Assembly: GCA_030607815.1 (NCBI GenBank)
Contig: JAUWJG010000031.1
Coordinates: forward strand, 1-8,269
DNA from: Candidatus Bathyarchaeota archaeon
GTDB lineage: Archaea > Thermoproteota > Bathyarchaeia > RBG-16-48-13 > GCA-020355125
Direction of reading: 5' to 3'
Length of the DNA stretch: 8,269 nt
The position numbers were made by a program, and so were the translations under genes. The notes under the pieces are model-generated. The model did not search any database, had not been told where the DNA came from, and saw only the letters and a list, made by a program, of their open reading frames with translations. Positions 1-6,970 of this stretch are shown here, piece after piece. The stretch's first letter is position 1. The number at the start of each line of letters is the position of its first letter.

Positions 1-798
1 GAATGGCGTATAATTGGTTTAGATATTAACGATGCTTATATGAATATGGCTATCGATGAGGCAATATTAACCGCAAGAATTAAAGAGTTAGTACCCAATA
101 CATTACGCTTCTATCGATGGAAGCCTTCTGCAGTTTCAATAGGACGGTTCCAGAATGTCTTTAAGGAAATCCAAATTGAAAACTGCAAAAAACAGGGCAT
201 AGACATAGTCCGGAGAATAACTGGCGGAGGGGCAGTCTACCACGATTTTAAAGGTGAAATTACATACAGTTTGATTATTAAAGAAAAAGACTTGAAATCA
301 AAAGATGTAATTGCCTCCTACAACGCTATATGTAATGGACTAATAGAAGCCACAAAAATTCTAGGTTTAAAAGCAAATTTTCAGCCAGGTAATCAAAGAA
401 ATTGTCCTAACCTAATAATAAATGGTAAAAAAATTTCTGGAAGTTCCCAACGTCATAAAAATGGAGTCATTCTTCAACATGGCACTTTTCTTCTAGATAT
501 AGATCTTGTCAAAATGTTCACTTTTCTACGAGTTCCATGGGCTAAGACTATCACTGATGTAATATGCATCGCAAGAGAAAGAATTACATCTATCAAACAA
601 GAGCTTACGTTAAACATACAAGTTGAAATAATTCACCATGCCCTTCTTGAAGGATTTCAAAAAGCATTCAATGTCAAGTTTCCTAAAGAGAAACCTTTAA
701 CAATAAACGAACAAAAATTAGCTGAAAAACTTAAATTTGAAAAGTATAGTACAAAAAAATGGATTTTTGAAAGATTGGGAGTGAAAAAAACATCCTAA
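1..798 (+). CDS. lplA: Lipoate-protein ligase A family protein, 5'-truncated by the window edge
   Basis: This protein probably attaches lipoate (or octanoate) through an acyl-AMP intermediate to lipoyl domains of 2-oxoacid dehydrogenases or glycine cleavage H protein, in the cytosol. The frame is open from base 1 and reads EWRIIGLDINDAY before the first ATG at 40. That stretch resembles the normal N terminus of the family, so the ATG at 40 is internal and the true start lies left of the window; 265 residues are visible. Counting from base 1, RRITGGGAVYHD (residues 71-82) is the LplA-type nucleotide/lipoyl loop, and NGKKISGSSQ (141-150) carries the conserved lysine, probably K144. VILQHGTFLLDID (156-168) is also typical. 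The C-terminal 90 residues are helical and lysine-rich. The GGGAV loop fits LplA better than the LipM octanoyltransferase, though a cysteine (C135) lies just before the lysine motif. The gene converges on the UPF0201 gene across about 100 bp. Confidence 0.85.
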   Translation, partial: EWRIIGLDINDAYMNMAIDEAILTARIKELVPNTLRFYRWKPSAVSIGRFQNVFKEIQIENCKKQGIDIVRRITGGGAVYHDFKGEITYSLIIKEKDLKSKDVIASYNAICNGLIEATKILGLKANFQPGNQRNCPNLIINGKKISGSSQRHKNGVILQHGTFLLDIDLVKMFTFLRVPWAKTITDVICIARERITSIKQELTLNIQVEIIHHALLEGFQKAFNVKFPKEKPLTINEQKLAEKLKFEKYSTKKWIFERLGVKKTS

Positions 799-899
799 AA
801 AAATAGATTGGAAATATAATTTTCGAGTTTGAAATTGAAATTAATAAAATGGTACGTTACACACAATTTTGCAGAGCGTATATCCACAATTTACTCAGT

Positions 900-1334
900 T
901 CACTTAGTAAGCCAATTTATTAGTTGATTTGTGTCATCACATCTTATTTCAACTCTAATTGGACCTAAAGGAGATTCATTTTTTTGTTCACAGAAAGAGA
1001 TATGATTGACATAGGCCACTTGCTTATTCAGATAAAAAATAATAGATTTCCCTCGTAAACCTTTAATTAAAACTTTCTTAGCTATGTTCAGAATTTTCTC
1101 CTGCTTAAGTCTCTCATTAAATTTTGTTAATCCCTCTCTTCCTTCAATCTTCGCAATAAGATAATTCTTTTCAAGTTTGGAAACAGTATTTAAGGATGTA
1201 TAGTTAAAGAAGTTACTAATCGCTTTTTCTATCTTCTCTGAATTCTCAGTTGGTTTAATCTCAACGGTAATAGTTCCGGTGATACCATTGATATCTTTAG
1301 ATAATAATGGGATAGCATCGATTATTTTACTCAT
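900..1334 (-). CDS. UPF0201 family (PAB1135-like, DUF54/COG1325) putative RNA-binding protein
   Basis: The exact role is unknown. The family has been annotated as RNA-binding or exosome-associated, by prediction. The 144-residue protein shows the family hallmarks: TVEIKPTENSEKIEKAI near residues 22-39, GREGL (65-69), an LNKQVA stretch (102-107), and the signature SPLGPIRVEI (121-130). About 20 residues precede the usual first strand. M1 is nevertheless the only methionine, and it has a good ribosome binding site (AAGGA, minus strand 1343-1347) 8 nt upstream. The start codon overlaps the stop of the UPF0200 gene by 8 nt (ATGAGTAA), so the two are very likely translationally coupled. From memory, Archaeoglobus fulgidus AF_1395 is named UPF0200/UPF0201, a fusion of both families, which supports a shared function. 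An RNA role is inferred from family annotation, not from residues seen here. Confidence 0.87.
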   Translation of the reverse strand: MSKIIDAIPLLSKDINGITGTITVEIKPTENSEKIEKAISNFFNYTSLNTVSKLEKNYLIAKIEGREGLTKFNERLKQEKILNIAKKVLIKGLRGKSIIFYLNKQVAYVNHISFCEQKNESPLGPIRVEIRCDDTNQLINWLTK

Positions 1335-1881
1335 TTATATTTTCCTTCATAAAACTCTGAACTCTGCTAGTGAATCGACAAAGGCTTCCCTCATTTAAGA
1401 TAACATGATCAGCCATAGCAATCACAGAACCTATCCCTAAATTGAGTTCTCTGAAGTCTCTATCTGTAAAAATCTTCCAGTTTGACGGATCGTCACTTCT
1501 CCTTCGGTTAAATATTCTGTGAAACCGGGTTTTGGGGGAAGAATGGATTGATATCAGTTTAAAGTTAGGGAAAGTTTTCCGGAATAGTTTAACCTCTGCA
1601 AGACTTCGAATTCCATCAACAATTATTCTTTGGCTTTTAAATGTTTTAATCTTTAGAATACATTTCTTAGCTACAGCAGCTTGACCATCTTCCGTTCGGA
1701 TCTGAATCATCATCTTACCAAAATTCTTTGAAGTGGGTTTTAATCCTTTTTTCACTACTTCATCCCGGATAATATCACCCATTATCACAATGGAGAACCC
1801 GAGTTTCCCCGCTACAGCATCTACAACACTTTTTCCTGAACCAGGCATTCCGACAACACCGATTACAGTTTTATTTCTCAA
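1327..1881 (-). CDS. UPF0200 family P-loop nucleotide kinase-like protein (dephospho-CoA-kinase-like fold)
   Basis: This is a cytosolic P-loop NTPase with an adenylate-kinase or dephospho-CoA-kinase-like fold. Its substrate is not established and a true CoaE function should not be assumed. Of 184 residues, the Walker A motif is GMPGSGKS (11-18), a conserved MGD follows (34-36), and DGIRS (89-93) fits the second nucleotide-binding region. RRRSDDPSNW (126-135) is an arginine-rich lid-like segment, and the family motif LNLGIGSVIAMADHVI spans 146-161. The start is TTG (1879-1881). An in-frame TAA lies two codons upstream, so no earlier start is possible, and a GGGAG ribosome binding site sits 10 nt ahead. 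It is the first gene of an operon with the UPF0201 gene and is transcribed divergently from the large permease. Confidence 0.9.
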   Translation of the reverse strand: MRNKTVIGVVGMPGSGKSVVDAVAGKLGFSIVIMGDIIRDEVVKKGLKPTSKNFGKMMIQIRTEDGQAAVAKKCILKIKTFKSQRIIVDGIRSLAEVKLFRKTFPNFKLISIHSSPKTRFHRIFNRRRSDDPSNWKIFTDRDFRELNLGIGSVIAMADHVILNEGSLCRFTSRVQSFMKENINE

Positions 1882-2105
1882 AGTATTAACTTCTCCCGGT
1901 TATCATTTCCTATTCTTCAATAAGAGACCTTTCTTTCAATAAGACCTAATAGTTACATGTGAATAATTTCAATATATGTTCGTAACAAGGTTTTTTAATA
2001 CCTTTTTGTTGATAAAACGTTTTATATAATTTTAATATTATTTCTGACTTGCAAAATTATAAAACTTTTTATTTATGTTTATTCACAAAACCAGCTGATT
2101 GGTGA
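1882..2105. promoter_or_regulatory. Divergent intergenic region between the UPF0200 operon and the large permease gene
   Basis: This very AT-rich 224-bp stretch must hold promoters for both directions. On the plus strand TTTATATAA (2021-2029) is the best archaeal TATA box and would give a leader of roughly 55 nt to the ATG at 2106. A weaker TTTTTATTTA (2066-2075) would give an almost leaderless mRNA. On the minus strand CATATATTG (1970-1978) is a weak TATA candidate for the UPF0200 operon. Two inverted repeats are present: AACAAGGT (1984-1991) against ACCTTTTT (2000-2007) with one mismatch, and TGTGAATAA (1958-1966) against TTATTCACA (2079-2087), perfect over 9 bp. Their function is unknown, and such matches are not rare in AT-rich DNA. 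Confidence 0.55.
2021..2029 (+). promoter_or_regulatory. Candidate TATA box for the large permease gene
   Basis: TTTATATAA matches the archaeal TATA consensus and is preceded by the A-rich stretch GATAAAACG, which could serve as a BRE. Transcription would start near 2050. The ATG at 2106 has only GGTGA directly against it, too close for a normal Shine-Dalgarno, so the alternative TATA at 2066-2075 with a near-leaderless mRNA remains possible. Confidence 0.45.
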
Positions 2106-5012
2106 ATGAAAGAAATTAAACATTTAAAAGGTTTGTTAATACCTGTAATCTGCTTTCTGATAGTTTTTCCACTATTCAACTATCATGTCCGAGCGCAAAG
2201 CGCTAATGTCATTGAGGGGTGGGTTATAGATGGAGTAACAGACCAACCTATTGGAAACGCTACAATCCAAGTTTGGGATACCACACCTGGTTCCTCAGCG
2301 GTATGGGTTTTAGTGGAAGATGTTCGAACAGATGTTAATGGTTATTATTCAATCAATATTGAGCGAGAATTCCAGTGTCGCATTTATACTTATTACAATG
2401 ATTCAAGCTCTCCAGGTTTTGATTATGTTCCTTCATTCCAAGATTTTTATTTTTCAGGAGAAAATCAACTAACATTTGAATTAAAGCCGGGAGGTTCCAT
2501 CATTTTTGACGGAGTATTGCGAATTGTTGAATCCATAAAACCTTCAGACGCTTATAGTTTTACAGTTTTAGACCCAGATACAGGTTCTCGACTTAAAGAT
2601 GAAGGAGATGTTTATGATTATGGTACAGAACCTCAATTTCATAATTTTCTGGGTTTAGACCCCAAATACATAATCGTACCAGCATACACGCCTGTAAACA
2701 TTATGGTTAACGCTACAATAGTCGTTAATAATGAGATAGTGAAGCGAGCCTTTCTTGTGAATCAGGTAGAACCGTTCATTTTGGAAAAAGGAGAAAAAAA
2801 ACAAGTTAAGATCGATGAGTCATTATTACCATTCAATGTAAATCTTGTAGAAAATGAAGTAACACTCATCGATGAAGCGCTTGTTGAGGTTGAAGAGAAA
2901 GGATTCTACACTAGTCTTGATAGGAAAGATATTGCAAAGGTTAAAGATCTTATTGATGAAGCGAATAGAAAAATAACTGAAGGTGCTTTCGATGAAAGTT
3001 ATGCTGATCTTCGCGAAGGATACATATTTACAGTACAAATTAACCAGAGAATTGAAGAAATATTTTCGGATGCATCTTCATCTGTTGCAATCTTAACACT
3101 ATTTCTAACGTTAACAGCAATGGTTTTATCATCTTTCCTTTTTGAACGATGGTCTTTAAAAATAATAACCACTTGTATCGTCGCCGCAGTTTTTTTGATA
3201 ATATTTTTCTATACATATCCCGGACTTAGAATTATTCAAACATCTACGTTTTTAATTGATATTGGTTTGGCATTGATAGGCGCTTTTTCTCTTTCCTTAA
3301 TTTTTTCGCGATTCATGGACAGAAAAACCAGTTCAATATTCTCAATAGCAAAGCAAAATCTTAGACGACGAAAACTTCGTTTCATGCTTACAGTAATATC
3401 AGTAGCAATCTTAACTATGAGCTTTGTTACGTTAACATCTTTCTCGACCGGTTATGGACTCACAATCACTTCAATGGGTAGCTCAATTTTGGATTCAAAA
3501 GGACTTCTTATCACGAAATCTTTGACATCTGATCTACCATCAACTATCACATTTATTTCTCTCGATTTCTCGACTATTAATTGGTTACAAGACAAATCTG
3601 AAATTCTCAGAGTAGCTCCTAAGTTAGAAAACACGCCAAATTTATCAAGTATTGGATCTTTGTCTTCTTTAAATGATTCATCTAAGAACGTATCGATTTT
3701 TGGTATTCTTGGAATCGAACTCAACATTGAAGCAGAAATTACACATATTGATGAGATTATCATTGACGGCGGATCTTTAGATGCCCTAAATGAAAATGAG
3801 ATACTCATGAGTGTTTCAACGGCAGAGTTATTGACGGCAAAGATAGGAGACGAGTTATTACTAGTCAATAAAGTATCAACGATAAAGGTTACTCTAGTTG
3901 GTCTCCTTGATGACAATGAATTTAGTCAGATGAAGGATATTGATGCAAAGCCATTGATTCCAAAAAAATTTGTCATGCAAAATACGGAGAAGCCAACAAT
4001 TGAAATTGAATTTTGTGATCCTTCAGAAGTGATTGTTATGAACTGGAAGACGGCTAAACTTTTTGGAGGAGTTTTTCTCTCAAGAATAGACGTCCAACTT
4101 GTAGATCCGAATTTGACTCTTTCTATTGCGCGTCAGATTGCATTAGAACGTGATCTGTTAGTCTGGTCTTCCTATGATGGACACATATACAAAACGAGCT
4201 TAGGAGAATACTTAGAAACTAGTGGAGTGTCCATAATAATTCCATGGATCATTGTCATTTTAAACGTTGTTATTACCATGATGAACGCAATCTTTGAGCG
4301 TAGAAAAGAAATAGCCATCCTTTCATCAGTAGGACTTAATCCCACACATATCGGAACCCTTTTCATGGCTGAAGCCGCTATCATAGGAATTGTCGGTGGT
4401 GGAGTAGGATACTTATTGGGAATTGGCGGATACCAAGCTATGTTAGCTCTCTCCATAACTGTGGAAGTTCGTCAAAAAATCTCAGCAGTATGGAGTCTTG
4501 CATCGGTAGGAGTTGCATTGGCAGCAGTATTAGTTGGAGCAGTTATTGCAATAAAAAATTCTGTGAGCATTACCCCCTCAACGCTGAGAAGATGGACAAT
4601 GGAACAAAAAGTTGAAGATAAAGGAGAATTATTACAATTCAATATACCCATTAGACTTCGTGAAAACGAGGTAGACCCACTACTTAACTTTATTATGAGA
4701 GAAGTTAAAGCTTCTGTTAAGAAATTATATCCACGTTTCGCTGATTGGATTGAAAAACGAACGATTGTAAGTGAGGAGAAAACGTTAGAGACACATATTA
4801 AGACTATTCATTTCAGGTACGCTTTTGGTCAACGCGACGCTGCTGTTGGGAGGTACCCATTTAAATTGGTAGCTGAGAAAAAAAGGGATGAAGAGAATTA
4901 TTCACTAAAGATTATACCAACATCAAGATTTGGAGCAGATTCAGAGTCTGTAACTACCATAGTTACACTTATTCGTATGCTTGCTGTCGATTGGAGTGCT
5001 CGTTCTAAATAG
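2106..5012 (+). CDS. Large FtsX/MacB-type ABC transporter permease with N-terminal extracellular domain
   Basis: This is a membrane subunit of a MacB/LolCDE/FtsX-class ABC system, a class that moves or releases envelope substrates or transmits force rather than forming a classical channel. The 968 residues start with a signal peptide (hydrophobic 9-25, possible cleavage after VRA, residue 30). A carboxypeptidase-regulatory-like beta domain follows (about 34-135; GWVIDGVTDQPIGNA, then TDVNGYYSI), then more extracellular sequence with a helical stretch at 270-318. Predicted membrane segments are 324-345, 351-371, 381-401, 426-446, 706-728, 748-773 and 796-817. The extracellular domain at 447-705 is MacB-PCD-like. 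The loop ERRKEIAILSSVGL (731-744) is the FtsX coupling motif. Basic loops at 404-425 and 731-750 fit a cytosolic location. A cytosolic tail of about 150 residues (818-968) is not one I recognise. An in-frame TGA directly before the ATG fixes the start. The substrate is unknown. Confidence 0.88.
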   Translation: MKEIKHLKGLLIPVICFLIVFPLFNYHVRAQSANVIEGWVIDGVTDQPIGNATIQVWDTTPGSSAVWVLVEDVRTDVNGYYSINIEREFQCRIYTYYNDSSSPGFDYVPSFQDFYFSGENQLTFELKPGGSIIFDGVLRIVESIKPSDAYSFTVLDPDTGSRLKDEGDVYDYGTEPQFHNFLGLDPKYIIVPAYTPVNIMVNATIVVNNEIVKRAFLVNQVEPFILEKGEKKQVKIDESLLPFNVNLVENEVTLIDEALVEVEEKGFYTSLDRKDIAKVKDLIDEANRKITEGAFDESYADLREGYIFTVQINQRIEEIFSDASSSVAILTLFLTLTAMVLSSFLFERWSLKIITTCIVAAVFLIIFFYTYPGLRIIQTSTFLIDIGLALIGAFSLSLIFSRFMDRKTSSIFSIAKQNLRRRKLRFMLTVISVAILTMSFVTLTSFSTGYGLTITSMGSSILDSKGLLITKSLTSDLPSTITFISLDFSTINWLQDKSEILRVAPKLENTPNLSSIGSLSSLNDSSKNVSIFGILGIELNIEAEITHIDEIIIDGGSLDALNENEILMSVSTAELLTAKIGDELLLVNKVSTIKVTLVGLLDDNEFSQMKDIDAKPLIPKKFVMQNTEKPTIEIEFCDPSEVIVMNWKTAKLFGGVFLSRIDVQLVDPNLTLSIARQIALERDLLVWSSYDGHIYKTSLGEYLETSGVSIIIPWIIVILNVVITMMNAIFERRKEIAILSSVGLNPTHIGTLFMAEAAIIGIVGGGVGYLLGIGGYQAMLALSITVEVRQKISAVWSLASVGVALAAVLVGAVIAIKNSVSITPSTLRRWTMEQKVEDKGELLQFNIPIRLRENEVDPLLNFIMREVKASVKKLYPRFADWIEKRTIVSEEKTLETHIKTIHFRYAFGQRDAAVGRYPFKLVAEKKRDEENYSLKIIPTSRFGADSESVTTIVTLIRMLAVDWSARSK

Positions 5013-5020
5013 AATATATC

Positions 5021-5740
5021 TTATGGACCCTCAGTCTTATCCGCTGCTTTAAAGTTTCTTTCCACTTTTTCTATCTTTCCATCGCGCATCCAAATAACGC
5101 AGTCACTAACATCAATTATCTTTAAATCGTGAGTTGCGGCGATTATTGTTACCCCACGTTCTTTGTTAAGAGTTCGTAAGAGATGAATAATTTTAAGTCC
5201 AGTTTGAGTGTCAAGATTCCCTGTTGGTTCATCAGCTAATATGATAGAGGGGTCATTGGCGAGTGCACGAGCAAGAGCGACACGTTGTTGTTGACCTGCA
5301 GATAATTCAGTTGGTCTGTGGTGTAAACGGTCCCCTAAATCTACTTTTTCTAAGAGTGCTATGGCTTTCTTCCTACGTTCTTTACGAGGGATACCAGCAA
5401 AGATCATAGGGAGAGAAATGTTTTCTAAAGCTGTCATAACGGGTATGAGATTGAAAGTTTGGAAGATGTATCCCAATTTATGACAACGGAGCCAAGCTAA
5501 CTCATAAGCATCAAGTTTCGAAACTTCGAGTTCGTCAAGATATACTATCCCTTCTGTGGGTCTGTCAAGTCCTCCAATCATATTAAACAAAGTCGTTTTT
5601 CCAGAACCGGAAGGTCCAACAAGTGAAGTATAATCGCCACGCTTAATTTTTATGTTGACGTTATCTAACGCCTTAATTATTTCCCCACCAATGTGATAGT
5701 GTTTGGAGAGATTTTGACATTCTATTATTGAATCAGACAT
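5021..5740 (-). CDS. ABC transporter ATP-binding protein, LolD/MacB-like family
   Basis: This is the ATPase subunit that drives the FtsX-type permeases encoded beside it, on the cytosolic face of the membrane. At 239 residues it has the usual length and all the motifs: Walker A GPSGSGKT (42-49), Q-loop Q94 in YIFQTFN, signature LSAGQ (146-150; alanine in place of the first glycine of LSGGQ), Walker B IILADE (166-171) with catalytic E171, D-loop GNLD (174-177) and H-loop H204 in AATHD. The family is COG1136 (MacB/LolD/FtsE-like). The ATG overlaps the stop of the mini-permease gene by 8 nt (ATGTCTGA), so translation is probably coupled. A GGAGG lies 12 nt upstream, rather far, and is also part of the conserved PVEAL coding motif. 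The gene ends 8 bp from the stop of the convergent large permease. Confidence 0.97.
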   Translation of the reverse strand: MSDSIIECQNLSKHYHIGGEIIKALDNVNIKIKRGDYTSLVGPSGSGKTTLFNMIGGLDRPTEGIVYLDELEVSKLDAYELAWLRCHKLGYIFQTFNLIPVMTALENISLPMIFAGIPRKERRKKAIALLEKVDLGDRLHHRPTELSAGQQQRVALARALANDPSIILADEPTGNLDTQTGLKIIHLLRTLNKERGVTIIAATHDLKIIDVSDCVIWMRDGKIEKVERNFKAADKTEGP

Positions 5741-6338
5741 GATATCTTAAAGCCTCCACAGGTTTTAGTTTAGCAGCTCTTAAAGCTGGAAAGATTGTAG
5801 AGCCAACAGATAATATAATAGATAAAATTGTCGTTAAACCTAAATATTTAAACATATCGATTATTGGGATTTTTGATAAGACATCAAAGCCTAATTGCAT
5901 TATTAAGGAGGATGTAGCTGTTATTGTTCCTATAATAAATCCGATTATACCGCCATATAAACCAAGTAAAAATGCTTCAATAATAAACAATTCTAGAATA
6001 TGATGATCGAGTGCACCTAAACATTTCATAGTCCCAATCTCTGTATAGCGTTCATAAACAGCGATTAATGTTGAATTAATCAGCCCTACACAAGTAACGA
6101 AAACTGAAATAATGAGAAGCCAGAATTGGTAAGCTTCAACCGTAGTCCCAGCATCAGCCATATATGCATTGAAAATCACATTTGTAATGTTAAGATGTGT
6201 CATGAAGGCTATTCCAAGACCAATTGAAGCGATCATGATTTTTGATCTTTGAAAACGTATACGGATCTGCCTAACACTTATAAAAAAAGCCTCGGAGATA
6301 GGAAGTTTAACTTTTCTATCAATTTGTTCAGTATTCAT
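5733..6338 (-). CDS. Minimal FtsX-type ABC transporter permease lacking a large extracellular domain
   Basis: This is a membrane subunit of the same transporter class as the large permease. From the ATG it has about 201 residues, half or less of a normal MacB/LolC-type permease (about 400). With numbering from the TTG, predicted membrane segments are 36-57, 75-97, 118-144 and 167-190. Only about 17 residues separate the first two, where typical family members carry an extracellular domain of 150-250 residues. The coupling motif YERYTEIGTMKCLGA (98-112) and the C-terminal AAKLKPVEALRY (191-202) are classic FtsX-family features, so this is a compact gene rather than a random fragment. The ATG at 6336-6338 is preferred; an in-frame TTG at 6345-6347 would add three residues. 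A TATA box sits close upstream, suggesting a short leader or none. The gene is followed by its ATPase in an overlapping operon. Confidence 0.9.
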   Translation of the reverse strand: MNTEQIDRKVKLPISEAFFISVRQIRIRFQRSKIMIASIGLGIAFMTHLNITNVIFNAYMADAGTTVEAYQFWLLIISVFVTCVGLINSTLIAVYERYTEIGTMKCLGALDHHILELFIIEAFLLGLYGGIIGFIIGTITATSSLIMQLGFDVLSKIPIIDMFKYLGLTTILSIILSVGSTIFPALRAAKLKPVEALRYHV

Positions 6339-6373
6339 TATTCTCAAAGCCTTATACGCACAAGTACACGAGC

Positions 6374-6383
6374 GATATATAAA
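6374..6383 (-). promoter_or_regulatory. TATA box of the mini-permease/ATPase operon
   Basis: Read on the minus strand this is TTTATATATC, a near-consensus archaeal TATA box. Its centre lies about 32 nt from the possible TTG start (6347) and 41 nt from the ATG (6338). Transcription would then begin only a few to a dozen bases before the start codon, giving a leaderless or nearly leaderless mRNA. It lies in the 71-bp gap after thpR, so the transporter operon probably has its own promoter. Confidence 0.6.
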
Positions 6384-6409
6384 GAAAAGATAATACGAGT
6401 TATAAAATT

Positions 6410-6970
6410 TTATTTTTTAATGCCTTTAACTTCCAATAATGTGTAGTATAGAGGTCCTTTTGGCAATAAGATACTTTTCTTTAATTTAATTGAATCAACA
6501 ATTGATGGACCGAATATACTATTTTGCTTATCTGTTATCATTTTGACAAGTTGCTTCTTGTTCCTTGTAGATCGAACTCTAGCCACGGTTATGTGAGGTC
6601 TGAACCCTCGAGTTTCTGGAGAAAAACCTATTTTGTTTAATCGTGATTCGATCTGATTATATATTTCAATGAGTTCTGTAACGCCTTTCTTTATTCCAAT
6701 CCAGACAACCTTGATATGTTTTAAACTTGGAAAGACACCAACATCGCTAAATTCGACATAAAAAGGTGAAAATTGTATCTTCTTTAATTCTTCAGAAATC
6801 TTTTCAACCATAGTAGTTGTAATATTTCCGAGAAATCTTAACGTGATATGTATATTTTCAGCTTTCACAAGCTTAAGATCAGCATTTGTACCTAAAATGT
6901 TTTTTTGAAACATCAAGATACATGATCTAACATCTTCATTATTTACTTCAATAGAGATAAAACTTCTCAT
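6410..6970 (-). CDS. thpR: RNA 2',3'-cyclic phosphodiesterase (2H family)
   Basis: This cytosolic enzyme opens RNA 2',3'-cyclic phosphates, and the family also shows tRNA-ligase-like activity in vitro. From the chosen ATG it has 186 residues, the usual size. Both catalytic HxTx motifs are intact: HITLRFLG with H41 and T43, and HITVARV with H126 and T128. RGFRPH just before the second motif and the N terminus MRSFISIE are also typical. An in-frame TTG at 6983-6985 would add MSEKK. It has an AGGTG 11 nt upstream and is bounded by an in-frame TGA, but the ATG at 6968-6970 matches where family members begin. In many archaea thpR sits beside the CCA-adding enzyme gene; no such gene is seen here. 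It is divergent from tbp across a long gap. Confidence 0.95.
   Translation of the reverse strand: MRSFISIEVNNEDVRSCILMFQKNILGTNADLKLVKAENIHITLRFLGNITTTMVEKISEELKKIQFSPFYVEFSDVGVFPSLKHIKVVWIGIKKGVTELIEIYNQIESRLNKIGFSPETRGFRPHITVARVRSTRNKKQLVKMITDKQNSIFGPSIVDSIKLKKSILLPKGPLYYTLLEVKGIKK

Noticed and set aside
1733..1942. Plus-strand open frame opposite the UPF0200 start region
   Set aside because: It is antisense to the Walker A end of a conserved gene and is low-complexity. A similar plus-strand frame at 6249-6446 is opposite the mini-permease start.
3452..3916. Minus-strand open frame of 154 codons inside the large permease
   Set aside because: It lies within a well-supported coding frame with intact MacB-type features; its translation is serine/isoleucine-rich with no motif. 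The minus-strand frames at 2826-3038 and 4172-4456 are rejected for the same reason.
5733..6338. Mini-permease as a pseudogene remnant of a full-length FtsX protein
   Set aside because: It has an uninterrupted frame, both family motifs, four membrane segments, its own TATA box and coupled translation with an intact ATPase. A clean loss of the extracellular domain is likelier than decay.
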